Below are positions 32,761-42,100 of a DNA stretch of 64,000 nt, in pieces. Source of the stretch: Kitasatospora aureofaciens (GTDB lineage: Bacteria; Actinomycetota; Actinomycetes; Streptomycetales; Streptomycetaceae); contig NZ_JAHTKP010000029.1 of the NCBI RefSeq assembly GCF_019192735.1, forward strand, positions 28,014-92,013, written 5' to 3'. Both the position numbers and the translations under genes were made by a program. Position 1 is the first letter of the stretch, and the number at the start of each line of letters is the position of its first letter. The notes beneath the pieces were generated by a model, which worked only from the letters and a program-made list of their open reading frames with translations, was not told the DNA's origin and ran no database searches.

Positions 32761-35700
32761 TCAGGGTGTGGCGGGTTCGCCGTGTTCGCGGGTCCAGGCG
32801 GTGGCGAACATCTCGTGGAGGGGAGCCGTCGGCAGGACGCGGAGGAACGGGGAGCGGATTTCGTTGCGCCACAGGGGGCGTACGGCGTGGGTGGGCAGTT
32901 TTGCGGTTTCCAGGGGGAGGTGGGGGGCCTTCAGGTCGGTCCACTCGCCGGGGAGGAACAGGGTTCGGCCGGCGCGGGGGCGTTTGGCCTCCGTCACTGC
33001 GCCGGTGGCGAGGAGTTCGGTGCGTGCTGCGGCGTGCTGTTTGGTCGTCCAGTAGTTCCAGCGTCGGATGTTGCGGTCGGTTGGGGCGGCCAGGGTGGCC
33101 AGTTGGAGGTAGAGGGCTGCTGCGTCCGGGCCGACGGCGAGTCGGCCCGCCGCGCGGGCGACCAGGTCGGGGCAGGAGTGTTGGGGGTTGGCCTCGTAGG
33201 CTCCGGCGGGCACGGGTGTGGTGCGGGCGCGGTGCATCATGCGTTCCAGTCCGCCGCCGGCCAGGAGGTGGGCCACGCGGGCCAGTTCGTCGGCGAGGTC
33301 GGTGACGTCGTGGACGCGGCGGCGTGCCTGCGGGCCGGTCATCGCTGCGGGGCGCAGGAACGCGGTGCCGCCGGGCGCGCAGACGACGAGCGGTCCGCAG
33401 TCGTAGGCGGTCTGCCGTCGGACCGGGGTCTCCTCCTTGCGGCGGTCCTTCGCCACCGGCAGGCGTTCGGGGCCGAATCGCTCGGCGATTCGCTCGGGGG
33501 TGTCCTTGACCTTTCCGCCCTCCAGGGCCAGCAGCAGTTCCGGGCGGTCCAGTTCGGTGCGCAGGCGCTCGTGGAGGTCCATGGCGCCGGCCACTGCCGG
33601 GTCGCCGACGGGGCGGTCCGTCCACGCCCACACGAGTGCGCTCGCGATCTGCGGGAGGGCGAGGCCCACAGGGGTTCCGTAGGGCAGTTCGGGTCCGGCC
33701 GGGGGTACGGCCCGGACCTCCACCCCCGCGCCGTACGGGGTCGCGGTCAGTTCCCAGCCGGCCGCCCCCACGGTCGTGTCGGCGGCGGCCGAGTAGCCGC
33801 CCGCGAGCCGGCGGGCCCACACCTCGGGGAGCCCCAGGTCGGCCTCCAGGGTGTCGGCCGCCTCGTCGTGCACGGCGGGCAGCGTCCCGACGCGCTCGCG
33901 CCAGACGTGGGCCATCCGCTCGGCGGCCGCCTCGACGCCGCCGGGGCGCCACAGTTCGGCCGGGTCCTCGGGCACGGCCGCCGCCAGGACGGCCCGCCGG
34001 CCCTCGTCCCCGAGCTGCGTGCGCAGCCGGTCGTAGGCCTCGGCCGTCATGGGTGTGGCCTTGTACGGGGCTTTGGAGACGAGGGCGCGGTGCTCGTCGC
34101 AGTCGGGGCGGGCGACCAGGCCGGCGACGACGAGTCGGGCCACCGACCGCCGTACGCCGGTCAGTTCGGCGAAGCGGGCGGCTGCTGATTCCGGGACCGG
34201 GACCGGGCCGTGCGCCTCGATCGCCTCCACCAGGGCCCGCAGGCGGGCGGCGTCGTCGCGCTCCACCCGGACGAGCCGGGACTGCGGGACCGCCGGCGAT
34301 ACCGGGTCGGCGGCGGGGTGTTCGGCAGCGGGGTACTGCTCGGCGGCGGGCGCCGTGAACCAGTGCTCCGACGCCACATCCCGGACGGCGGCGGATGCCA
34401 CCGCGATCCCGTCCGCGCGCAGCCCGTCCAGGGTCTCGGCGGAGGCGCGGCCCACCCACCACCGGCTGCCCGCGCGGGCGAACGGCTGGTCGGCCCAGGT
34501 GTCCAGCAGCGCCAGCAGGGCGGACCGCGCCGCGTCCGGGGTCGGGGCGGCTGCCGCCCGCCACGCCGCGGCGTCGATCGCGCCCAGCAGCTGCGACCAG
34601 TCGTGCGGGGGCGCCGGTGGCGAGAGCCGCCGGACCTCCTCCACGATCGTCCCGGCCAGGCAGGCGCCGTCGGCGGCCAGCGCGCCGAGCGTCGCGGGCA
34701 GGGGCGCGTCCGGGGTGCACCGCCACGGGTCCCGCTCCCCGTCCGGGACCAGCCCGAACAGGGCGGGCATCAGCTCGGTGTCCGGCGCGGACCGGCGCGG
34801 CGGGGCCGGCGGCGCCTCGGCGAGCAGGGTGACCCGCCGGTGCAGGGCGAGCCTGCGCTCCTCCACCCGGGCGGCCCGCTCGGCCACCGCCGCGACGGCC
34901 TCGGCCAGCACCGGGTCGGTGACGTGCGGCAACTCCCGGGCGACGGCGGCGCGCAGCGCCTCGGCACCGGTGCGGGCGGCCGTCAGCAGGGCGTCCGCCG
35001 TCTCCTGTGCCACGGTGCGCAGCGCCCGGGATCCGGCCTCGTCCCGGGTGCGCAGCAGGTACCAGAAGGCGGGTGGCAGGGCGACGCCGCCGGAGACGGT
35101 GACCTGCCGGGTCGGCCTGACGCGCGGGTGGCGGGGCGAGTGGTGGCCGTCCAGTTCCCACAGCAGGCTGCCGTCGGCGGTGTACGCGCGCACGCCGGTG
35201 CGGGTCTGTGCCTCGGCGAGGACGACATCCTGGGTGCCGTGCGGCGGCGTCCACAGGGCCCAGGGTTCCTGGCCCGGGCGGTCGATGTCGAAGCGGGCCG
35301 TGCGGCCGTCGATGCTCTGGACGAGGAAGTGGTCGGGCGCGTGGTCGCGGTGGCGGGTGCGGAAGAGCACGCGGGTGCCGACGAGTCCGTCGCGGCTGCC
35401 GAGCGGGGAGTCGGTCAGGCCCGCGGGCAGCGGGGCCAGGTGCAGGGCCTCGGTGGCGAGGGCCATGCCGGCCTCGGACGGTTCGGCACTCGCGGGGCGG
35501 CCCGGGAAGTCCGGCAGCGCCGCCGCCCCCTGCGACTCCCCCGTGACCGGGTCCACCGGCTCCCACGGCCGGTCCCCGAACACGGCGTTGGTCCAGATCC
35601 GCGAGCCGTCGCCGAGCTGCAGCTCGTCGCAGTCGATGCCCTCGGTGCCGCCCGGGCGCAGCACCCGGTGGCCGCCGTGGCGCCCGCCCCCGTCGGCGGT

Positions 35701-37521
35701 CTCGAACTGGAAGCCGTACGCCCCGTCCAGGCTGCCGCCGAAGGGCACCAGGCCGCCGGTCTCGTCCGGGGTGAACGGGTGCTCGGGACGGTCGGCCCAG
35801 ACGGCGGTGTCGCAGTGGTAGGGGTTCGCTTCGAGGGTCCAGCTCACCAGGAAGGAGCCGCCGACGTAGTGGACGGCGAACATGGTGGCGTCGTCGGACA
35901 CGGTGAACTGGCAGAAGGCCCGCACGCCGTCCGGGGCGACGGCGACCGCCCGGTCGCGTCCGAACACCGTCAGCACGGGCCAGGTGGAGGTCACCCCGGC
36001 CACTCCCGGCAGGGGGCCGTCCGCCGCGTCGTCGGGTCCGGCGTCCGCCGCGAACCGGGCGTACACCGACTCCAGGGCGGGCCAGGCCAGTTCCTCCGGC
36101 AGGCCGGCCGCGAGCGAGCGCCGCAGTGCGCCCGCGGCGCCGGCCTCGGCGAGGGCGTCGGCGATCCCGCCGAGCGCCGTCACCGTCGGCCGGTCCAGCA
36201 CGGTCTCCAGTTCGGCCACGGCCTCCTCGGCCCCGGCCATGCCGCCGCCCGCGACGGTGTCGACGAGCTTGCCGACCCGTGCGGCGACCTCGTGGGCGAT
36301 GCCCTCATTGCCCGGCAGCAGTGTCACCGCCGAACCGGCCCGGCGCGGGCGGGCCGGCCCCCACTGCGGCAGCAGGTCCGCGTGGACGGTCCCCTCCAGC
36401 CGGGGGCCGAACACCGGGTCGGCGGCCAGCGCGGCCAGGTCCCGCCGGGACTGCTCGCCCCAGAAGCGCATCCGGACCTCCGGGCCCGGGTCGACGACCG
36501 CGACCCCGGCCGCCAGGCAGGCGTCCAGCACGTCCGCGTCGAGGCCCTGGTAGTAGTGCCGGGTGGTGTGCAGCGCCACCGCGGTGCCCTCTGCCCGCAG
36601 CTGCGGACCCAACCGGCCTATCAGGTCGAGGAGTTCGGCCGGGAGCTGCCGGCGTGCGACCCCGCCGCCGGACTGGGCCGCGTACTGGTACATGTGGACG
36701 AAGTGCCCCAGCCAGCGGTGCAGTCCGCCCTCCGGCACCACCCGGCCGTCCGCCATGGCCTGCGCCGCGCCGCAGCCGATCAGCATCCGCAGCCAGGCCC
36801 CGCCGTCGGTGGTCCCGTCGGGGAAGACCTCCACCAGGGCGGCGGCGGCCGTGTCCGTGGGCGGGTGGGCCGTCAGGACCGCTGCGGCGGCGTCCAGCAG
36901 GGCGTCCGGCACCGACTTCTTCCGGGTGACCGCCAGGATCGCGCCCACCAGCCGCGCGACCTCCCCGTCCCCGTGCCCGGCCGCCTTGGCGGAGGCCCGC
37001 ACCCGGCGCACCAGATCGGCCGGCAGGTCCGCGGGCGAGCCCGCCCATGCGGTCAGGAACGCGTCCAGGGCCGCGTGCGCGGCAGCCGGCTCCAACGTCT
37101 CGGCGAGGAACCGCTGATGGGCACCGAACTCCTTGGCCGGCATGGCCCCGCCCGCCGCGAACAGCAGGGCGTTGGCTCGCCGGTAGCCGGGATCCACCGG
37201 CAGCCCGTGCTCGGCCTCGGCCGCCCGCGCCGCCGCGTAGGCCCGCCCGCCCGGGCGGCTGCCGCAGCCGATCAGCCGATGGCCCACGGTGTCCCAGAAC
37301 CACGGCAGGTGTGCCGGCGGCAGCCGCCGCGCCCGGGCCGCCATCGCGTCGACGAACCGGCCGGGCTTGGACCAGGACCGGTTGAGCTCGTGGGCCATCT
37401 CCCCGACCAGGTCGCGCACGGCCTGGGCCACGCCCGGGTCGTGGGCGGCGGCCCAGTCGGCGTACGTGGTCGAGGCGTGCGGACCGGCGGCGGGCAGCAG
37501 GGATTCCAGCGGGACGATCAT
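32761..37521 (-). CDS. very large protein of unknown function (about 1,586 residues)
   Basis: From ATG 37521 (MIVPLESLLPAAG); a GTG at 37545 is the alternative. No signal peptide or membrane span. The first 550 residues are helical and Ala rich. The middle (about 550-850) is beta rich with FGRDRAVAVAPDGVRAF, WTNAVFGDRPWEPVDP and several WD-like strands. The C-terminal half is helical and ends in an Arg/Trp-rich segment (NIRRWNYWTTKQHAAARTEL) plausible for nucleic acid contact. I recognise no catalytic motif. It may belong with large DUF4132/MolR-like or DNA-binding hypothetical proteins of Streptomyces, but that is a guess. The ArsR regulator gene ends 187 nt upstream. Confidence 0.65.
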   Translation of the reverse strand: MIVPLESLLPAAGPHASTTYADWAAAHDPGVAQAVRDLVGEMAHELNRSWSKPGRFVDAMAARARRLPPAHLPWFWDTVGHRLIGCGSRPGGRAYAAARAAEAEHGLPVDPGYRRANALLFAAGGAMPAKEFGAHQRFLAETLEPAAAHAALDAFLTAWAGSPADLPADLVRRVRASAKAAGHGDGEVARLVGAILAVTRKKSVPDALLDAAAAVLTAHPPTDTAAAALVEVFPDGTTDGGAWLRMLIGCGAAQAMADGRVVPEGGLHRWLGHFVHMYQYAAQSGGGVARRQLPAELLDLIGRLGPQLRAEGTAVALHTTRHYYQGLDADVLDACLAAGVAVVDPGPEVRMRFWGEQSRRDLAALAADPVFGPRLEGTVHADLLPQWGPARPRRAGSAVTLLPGNEGIAHEVAARVGKLVDTVAGGGMAGAEEAVAELETVLDRPTVTALGGIADALAEAGAAGALRRSLAAGLPEELAWPALESVYARFAADAGPDDAADGPLPGVAGVTSTWPVLTVFGRDRAVAVAPDGVRAFCQFTVSDDATMFAVHYVGGSFLVSWTLEANPYHCDTAVWADRPEHPFTPDETGGLVPFGGSLDGAYGFQFETADGGGRHGGHRVLRPGGTEGIDCDELQLGDGSRIWTNAVFGDRPWEPVDPVTGESQGAAALPDFPGRPASAEPSEAGMALATEALHLAPLPAGLTDSPLGSRDGLVGTRVLFRTRHRDHAPDHFLVQSIDGRTARFDIDRPGQEPWALWTPPHGTQDVVLAEAQTRTGVRAYTADGSLLWELDGHHSPRHPRVRPTRQVTVSGGVALPPAFWYLLRTRDEAGSRALRTVAQETADALLTAARTGAEALRAAVARELPHVTDPVLAEAVAAVAERAARVEERRLALHRRVTLLAEAPPAPPRRSAPDTELMPALFGLVPDGERDPWRCTPDAPLPATLGALAADGACLAGTIVEEVRRLSPPAPPHDWSQLLGAIDAAAWRAAAAPTPDAARSALLALLDTWADQPFARAGSRWWVGRASAETLDGLRADGIAVASAAVRDVASEHWFTAPAAEQYPAAEHPAADPVSPAVPQSRLVRVERDDAARLRALVEAIEAHGPVPVPESAAARFAELTGVRRSVARLVVAGLVARPDCDEHRALVSKAPYKATPMTAEAYDRLRTQLGDEGRRAVLAAAVPEDPAELWRPGGVEAAAERMAHVWRERVGTLPAVHDEAADTLEADLGLPEVWARRLAGGYSAAADTTVGAAGWELTATPYGAGVEVRAVPPAGPELPYGTPVGLALPQIASALVWAWTDRPVGDPAVAGAMDLHERLRTELDRPELLLALEGGKVKDTPERIAERFGPERLPVAKDRRKEETPVRRQTAYDCGPLVVCAPGGTAFLRPAAMTGPQARRRVHDVTDLADELARVAHLLAGGGLERMMHRARTTPVPAGAYEANPQHSCPDLVARAAGRLAVGPDAAALYLQLATLAAPTDRNIRRWNYWTTKQHAAARTELLATGAVTEAKRPRAGRTLFLPGEWTDLKAPHLPLETAKLPTHAVRPLWRNEIRSPFLRVLPTAPLHEMFATAWTREHGEPATP

Positions 37522-37707
37522 GCTCCGGATCGTCGCACGGGCCACCGACAGGGCTGCGGCCCGCCCCTGCGGGGGCGGGGGCGGGCCCGGGCGCGGTGTT
37601 CGGCGATGGCCTGGTTTGCCGGTGGCCGGTGGCGGTCTCGGCGCGGGCGGCGCGCCGGTTCCGGTCAGGCCCGGGCGGCGGCGTCCACGACCGCGTTTGA
37701 CCCGGGA

Positions 37708-38739
37708 TCAGCCACACGGGCGGACGTGGGCGACCCCCGGCCCACACCCCTCCAGCAGCGCGAGTCCGGCGGGCGTGGGGGTGTGGAGCGCGGTGTTGCG
37801 GTGGCGCAGGGTGGTGGTCAGGCCGGCCTCGCGCAGCACGGTCGCGTGCTGGCTCGCGCTGGAGGGGGCGATGGTCAGGGCGTCGGCGAGTTCGCCGGTC
37901 GTGCAGCCGGGGCGCTGCGCGATGATGTGCAGGACGGCCGCGCGGGTGCGGCCCAGCAGAGCGGACAGCGGCGCGGGCGTGTCGTCGGCTGCGGGGCGGG
38001 CGCCGAGGAGGGAGGCCGGGCCGGAGGTCGCGTCGTGGTGGGCGGGGTAGGCCAGGACGGGCTGGGGTTCGGCGTCCGGGTCGACCACGGGTGCCTGGGT
38101 GATGAACATGGACGGCATCAGCAGCAGGCCCCGGCCCTGCAGGTGGACGTCGCCCTCCAGCCCGGACACCAGGTCGACCTCCAGGACGGGCGCCCGCCAG
38201 CGGATCCGTGGCGGGTACAGCCCGCTCAGCAACCGCTCGACACCGCCGTGCAGCATCTGCCGGGACCGGATCGCCCGGTCGGCGGCGACGCAGGCGGTGA
38301 CCTGCGGCCAGTACGGTGCCAGCACCGTCGCATGGACCTCGCCGAGGGCGGCGACGAGCCGCCGCAGCACCTCGGGATCCTCGCCCAGCCGGTGCGCCCA
38401 GCCCGGAAGGCCCTGCCGCTGCGCGATCGTGGCCAGGGCGGCCCGCAGTTGTGTCCTGGGTGTGGCGGCCACCTGCTCCAGCAGCTCGGGGACGCTGCCG
38501 GTGCCGCCCGGGATCAGGAAGGCGGGCACCCATCCGTGAACGGGCGTCAGGTCGAGCACCATCCGCGCCTGCGGCCCGAGGGAGGCCCGGACCTCCCGGC
38601 GCCACGCGCCGAAGCGCAGCGCCTGGTTGCGGTCCCGCAGGACGCGCAGCGCGATGCTCAGCTCCTCCAGCGGTGGGACGGAGTCGGCGACGCGGGTGCG
38701 CGCGAGGTCCGCGCCGGTGAAGTGGAATCGGTAGACCAT
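37708..38739 (-). CDS. ArsR-type winged-helix regulator with DUF5937-like N-terminal domain
   Basis: 343 residues. The N-terminal two thirds (MVYRFHFTGADLARTRVADS...PPRIRWRAPVLEVDL) match the domain found ahead of ArsR-type HTH regions in Streptomyces regulators. The C-terminal 90 residues hold the winged helix (TRAAVLHIIAQRPGCTTGEL, then ASQHATVLREAGL). A run of G precedes ATG 38739. A 13-bp palindrome just downstream of a TAGGAT box suggests autorepression. No metal-binding Cys pair is apparent, so the signal is unlikely to be arsenite. Confidence 0.82.
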   Translation of the reverse strand: MVYRFHFTGADLARTRVADSVPPLEELSIALRVLRDRNQALRFGAWRREVRASLGPQARMVLDLTPVHGWVPAFLIPGGTGSVPELLEQVAATPRTQLRAALATIAQRQGLPGWAHRLGEDPEVLRRLVAALGEVHATVLAPYWPQVTACVAADRAIRSRQMLHGGVERLLSGLYPPRIRWRAPVLEVDLVSGLEGDVHLQGRGLLLMPSMFITQAPVVDPDAEPQPVLAYPAHHDATSGPASLLGARPAADDTPAPLSALLGRTRAAVLHIIAQRPGCTTGELADALTIAPSSASQHATVLREAGLTTTLRHRNTALHTPTPAGLALLEGCGPGVAHVRPCG

Positions 38740-38753
38740 CCGCCCCCCGTTGC

Positions 38754-38772
38754 CTGTCGGCGACAGATCCTA
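38754..38772 (-). promoter_or_regulatory. ArsR-type gene promoter with palindromic operator
   Basis: On the minus strand TAGGAT (38772-38767) fits an actinomycete -10 box. Directly downstream lies the palindrome CTGTCG-G-CGACAG (38754-38766), covering the expected transcription start and ending 15 nt before the ATG. The position suits autorepression. Confidence 0.5.
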
Positions 38773-38979
38773 TTGTTCCGAGCATGCCACGAGATCCTCG
38801 CCGATTCTCCCGATCCTCCGATTCGCCCTTATTCACCGGACGTTGAAACACGACGACAGGCTCGCCGGCGGGGCCGATGCTGTTGCGGGAGGGCGGCCCG
38901 GGCGGTTTCCGGGTCCGCACCGTACCGCCTTGGCCCGAGGGACGGGCCGTCGGCGGATCCCGACAGGAGGAACCTGATC

Positions 38980-39564
38980 ATGCGAACGTTGCGCAGGACC
39001 GGCCTCACCCTGGCCGCCACCGTGGTCGGACTGAGCGCCGTGCTCGCCGGAGCCGGCACCGCCTCAGCCACCGCCGCTGCCCCGCAGAGCCCGTTCGCTG
39101 CCCAGGGGCGCGGCGCCGGACTGAGCAGTACTCAGATCACCGGGCTGCAGAAGGAGGTGGACGCCTTCATCGCGACCTCGGGCGGCAGGCAGGTCGCCCT
39201 CAACAGGGTCCAGCTGTCCGAGGGCTCCGCCGTGGTGCTGACCGTACCCGGGGAGAGCCGCGCGCGGGACCTGACGGGCGCCCGGGCCGGGGCGTTCGCG
39301 CCGGGCAACTGCGGGGACAAGAACTTCTGCGCGTACAAGGGCGCCAACTACACCGGCTACGAGTTCACGATGTGGCAATGCAAGACGTGGGAGCTGCCCG
39401 GCGACGGGTGGGGCCGCGGCGGCTCGTGGTACAACAACCAAACGCCGGGCACCCGGGCGGTGATGTACGGCAAGCACATGCAGTGGGTCTACACCACGCC
39501 GCGGGCCCCCTTCGGCGACCCGCACGGCAACTGGGCGCCCGTCTGGTTCATCAAGAACTGCTGA
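38980..39564 (+). CDS. secreted peptidase-inhibitor I36-family-like protein
   Basis: 194 residues from ATG 38980 (AGGAGG upstream). A Sec signal peptide (about 1-31, ending GTASATA) and a helical pro-region (STQITGLQKEVDAFIA) are followed by a Cys-rich domain of about 80 residues: NCGDKNFCAYKGANYTGYEF, then WQCKTW and WYNNQTPGTRAVMY, with a final Cys. This matches the I36 (SMI-like) inhibitors related to beta/gamma-crystallins, which block extracellular metalloproteases. The end overlaps the convergent kinase gene by 14 nt. Confidence 0.82.
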   Translation: MRTLRRTGLTLAATVVGLSAVLAGAGTASATAAAPQSPFAAQGRGAGLSSTQITGLQKEVDAFIATSGGRQVALNRVQLSEGSAVVLTVPGESRARDLTGARAGAFAPGNCGDKNFCAYKGANYTGYEFTMWQCKTWELPGDGWGRGGSWYNNQTPGTRAVMYGKHMQWVYTTPRAPFGDPHGNWAPVWFIKNC

Positions 39565-40540
39565 TACGCCCGCAGGGCGCAGCGGCCGAACCTGCGAACG
39601 CGGCGAAACGGGGCGGCGACTGGAGCGGCGCCTCGGGTGCCGCGTCCAGGTTGAGCAACTCCACCGTCCGGCGGCTGATCTGCGCCATGAGCGGCGCGGC
39701 CAGCCAGCCGGCGCCGATCAGTTCGGCCGCGCCGCGCGGCGCGAGGCGCTCGGCGACCTGGCGCGGGGTCGGCCGGGCGGCCGGGTCCTTGGCCAGGCAC
39801 GCCTGCGCGACCTCCCGCAACTCCCCTTGCAGGCCGCCCAGTTCCGGCTCGCCGTGCGCGACCTTGTAGAGCATCGTGGCGGCGCTGTCCGCCTGGAACG
39901 GCCCGTGCCCGGTGGCCGCGAAGGCCAGCACCGTACCGAGCTGGAACACGTCCGACGGCCCGCCCAGCGCATGCCCCTGCACCTGCTCCGGCGACATGTG
40001 GCCCGGCGAACCGACCACGATCCCCGTACTCGTCAGCGCGGCGGTCGCGGTGCCGTCCATCGCGCGGGCGATCCCGAAGTCGATCAGCACGGGGCCGTCC
40101 GGCGACAGGATCACGTTCGACGGCTTGAGGTCGCGGTGGATCAGCCCCAGCTCGTGGACGGCCGCCAGCGCCTCGGCGAGCCTGGCCACCAGCGCCCGCA
40201 CCCCCTGCTCCGGCAGCGGCCCGAACCCCGCCACCGCCTCGGACAGCGCGAGCCCGGCCACGTATCCGCCGGCCACCCACGGCCGGCCCGACTCGGTGTC
40301 CGCGTCCAGCACCGGCGCGGTCCATGCCCCGCCCACCTTGCGCGCGGCCGCCACCTCACGCCGGAACCGCGCCCGGAACTCCGCATCCACCGCCAGCTCC
40401 GGCCGCACGACCTTCACCGCGACGGTCCGCCCGCCCTCCGTCCGGCCCAGGTACACGCAGCCCATGCCGCCCGCGCCCAACCGCCCGAGCAACCGGTACG
40501 AACCGATCCTCGACGGGTCCTCGGGCAGCAACGGCTGCAC
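39551..40540 (-). CDS. soluble Ser/Thr protein kinase
   Basis: 329 residues, GTG 40540. A complete kinase domain occupies residues about 12-275: RLGAGGMGCVY, VAVKVVRPE (Lys), LIHRDLKPSNVIL, VLIDFGIARA and GSPGHMSPEQV. A C-terminal tail of about 50 residues shows no clear membrane span, so the protein is probably cytoplasmic, unlike the receptor kinase at 16266. GGGGGGAG lies 9 nt upstream. The tail crosses into the convergent I36-like gene. Targets are unknown. Confidence 0.88.
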   Translation of the reverse strand: MQPLLPEDPSRIGSYRLLGRLGAGGMGCVYLGRTEGGRTVAVKVVRPELAVDAEFRARFRREVAAARKVGGAWTAPVLDADTESGRPWVAGGYVAGLALSEAVAGFGPLPEQGVRALVARLAEALAAVHELGLIHRDLKPSNVILSPDGPVLIDFGIARAMDGTATAALTSTGIVVGSPGHMSPEQVQGHALGGPSDVFQLGTVLAFAATGHGPFQADSAATMLYKVAHGEPELGGLQGELREVAQACLAKDPAARPTPRQVAERLAPRGAAELIGAGWLAAPLMAQISRRTVELLNLDAAPEAPLQSPPRFAAFAGSAAAPCGRISSS

Positions 40541-40765
40541 GCCCCACTACTCCCCCCATGAAGCGCCAGGCCCTCGGCGCCGCCCGAATGCGGACCGAAG
40601 CCTAGCGGCATCCGGCGGCCGGATCGCCCGGCCCGTCCGAAAGGGCGAGCACCGGGGGCAGCCCTACTCGGCGGAGGGGGGTTAGCGGGATGCCCCTTGC
40701 GATCTTGCCCGGAGATGCTGGGGGCACAAGGCAGTTGCTCACCACCGACCCCGGAGGAGTTCTTC

Positions 40766-41902
40766 GTGTACGAGCGTGCAGGGCGCAGGTTCCGTGGGAT
40801 GGTGTCGGCGGCAGCGGCCGCTGTTGTGGCCGCCGGGATCGTGGCGCCGGGTGCGCCGGCGGGGGCCGGCCCCGCGCCGAACGGCGTCCAACGGAGCCTG
40901 GACGCGTTGGTGCGGGACGACGGGGTGCCCGCCGCGCTGGCGAGCGTCACGGGCCGCGACGGGCGGACGCGCACCTACACCGCGGGAGTGGCCGACCTGG
41001 ACACCCGTGCCGAGGTACCCGTCGACGGGCAGGTCCGCATCGGCAGCAACACCAAGGCGTTCAACGCTGTGGTCATGCTGCAGCTGGTCGGTGAGGGAAA
41101 GGTCGGCCTGGAGGCGCCCATCGACACCTACCTGCCCGGTCTGCTGCGCGGGGACGGGATCGACGGACGCGCCATCACCGTCCACCAGCTGCTCCAGCAC
41201 ACCAGCGGCCTGCCCGACTTCGCGGAGGGCCTCGACCTCGTCGCCACGCAGCGCCGGTACTTCGAACCCCGCGAGCTCCTCGACCTGGCCCTCGCGCGCA
41301 GGGCCGACTTCGCCCCGGGCGCGAAGTGGGCGTACAGCAACACCAACTACCTGGTCGCCGGGCTGGTCATCCAGAAGGTCACCGGCCGGCCGGTCGGCGA
41401 GGCGATCACCCAGCGCGTCATCAACCGCATCGCCCTGCGTCACACCTCCTTCCCCTCCCCCGGCGACATGACCGTCCACGGCCCCCACCCCCGGGGCTAC
41501 TTCCCGGAGCAGGCCGGCGGGCCGCTGCGCGACTTCACCGAGATGGACCCGTCCTCGGCCTGGGCCGCCGGCGCGATGGTCTCCACCAACACCGACCTCA
41601 ACCGGTTCTACCGCGCGCTCCTCGCAGGCCGCCTGCTCGCCCCGGCGCAGCTCGCCCAGATGCGCACCACCGTCCCCGCCGACGCGCTGGGCCCCGGCAT
41701 CCGCTACGGACTGGGCCTGGAGAGCAGGCCGCTGTCGTGCGGCGGTGTGTACTGGGGCCACGGCGGGACCATTCCGGGGTACCGGACCCGCGGGGGTGCC
41801 ACCGAGGACGGCCGGGCCGTCGACATCGCGGTGACCACCGTCCCGGCCGGCGCGGCCGCGCAGCACCTGGAGGCGGCCGTGGACGCCGCGTTGTGCCGCT
41901 GA
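40766..41902 (+). CDS. secreted serine hydrolase (class C beta-lactamase / DD-peptidase-like)
   Basis: About 378 residues. GTG 40766 follows GGAGGAG by about 8 nt and puts a Sec-type signal (MVSAAAAAVVAAGIVAPGAP) near the start. The catalytic triad of the fold is present: SNTK (SxxK nucleophile and Lys) near residue 90, YSN in WAYSNTNYLVAG, and HGG in YWGHGGTIPGY (in place of KTG). This fits secreted D-alanyl-D-alanine carboxypeptidases or esterases of the Streptomyces R61 type. No neighbouring partner. Confidence 0.88.
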   Translation: MYERAGRRFRGMVSAAAAAVVAAGIVAPGAPAGAGPAPNGVQRSLDALVRDDGVPAALASVTGRDGRTRTYTAGVADLDTRAEVPVDGQVRIGSNTKAFNAVVMLQLVGEGKVGLEAPIDTYLPGLLRGDGIDGRAITVHQLLQHTSGLPDFAEGLDLVATQRRYFEPRELLDLALARRADFAPGAKWAYSNTNYLVAGLVIQKVTGRPVGEAITQRVINRIALRHTSFPSPGDMTVHGPHPRGYFPEQAGGPLRDFTEMDPSSAWAAGAMVSTNTDLNRFYRALLAGRLLAPAQLAQMRTTVPADALGPGIRYGLGLESRPLSCGGVYWGHGGTIPGYRTRGGATEDGRAVDIAVTTVPAGAAAQHLEAAVDAALCR

Positions 41903-42008
41903 GCCGTGCCGCTGAACCACGCCGGGGCGGATCCGGCGCGGAGTCGGGCGGACAGGAGTTGGCCGGGCGGGAGCAGGCCGGGCGGGAATTGGCGGAACGC
42001 TCATGCGG

Positions 42009-42070
42009 CGTTCGCCGGCGGACCGTGTACGGTCCGGTGGCGGCCATCTATGTTCGGACCTGTTCGGAAC
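42009..42070 (+). promoter_or_regulatory. repeat-containing promoter region of the phospholipase gene
   Basis: Two tandem near-identical 10-mers, TGTTCGGACC (42051-42060) and TGTTCGGAAC (42061-42070), lie 31 nt before the start codon. A related GTTCGCCGGCG lies at about 42010 and an inverted repeat GGACCG-TGTA-CGGTCC at 42020-42035. Direct GTTC-containing repeats resemble PHO boxes used by PhoP in Streptomyces, fitting for a phosphate-scavenging phospholipase, but the period and consensus do not match fully. Confidence 0.35.
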
Positions 42071-42100
42071 TTATGTGCCCATGACAGGAAAGGACTTCAC

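Noticed and set aside
34210..39564. Long plus-strand frame of 1,784 codons opposite the large minus-strand gene
   Set aside because: High-GC coding DNA leaves its antisense frames open. The product is low-complexity Gly/Arg/Pro sequence and the minus strand carries the coherent proteins. Only its last 195 codons (38980-39564) are real.
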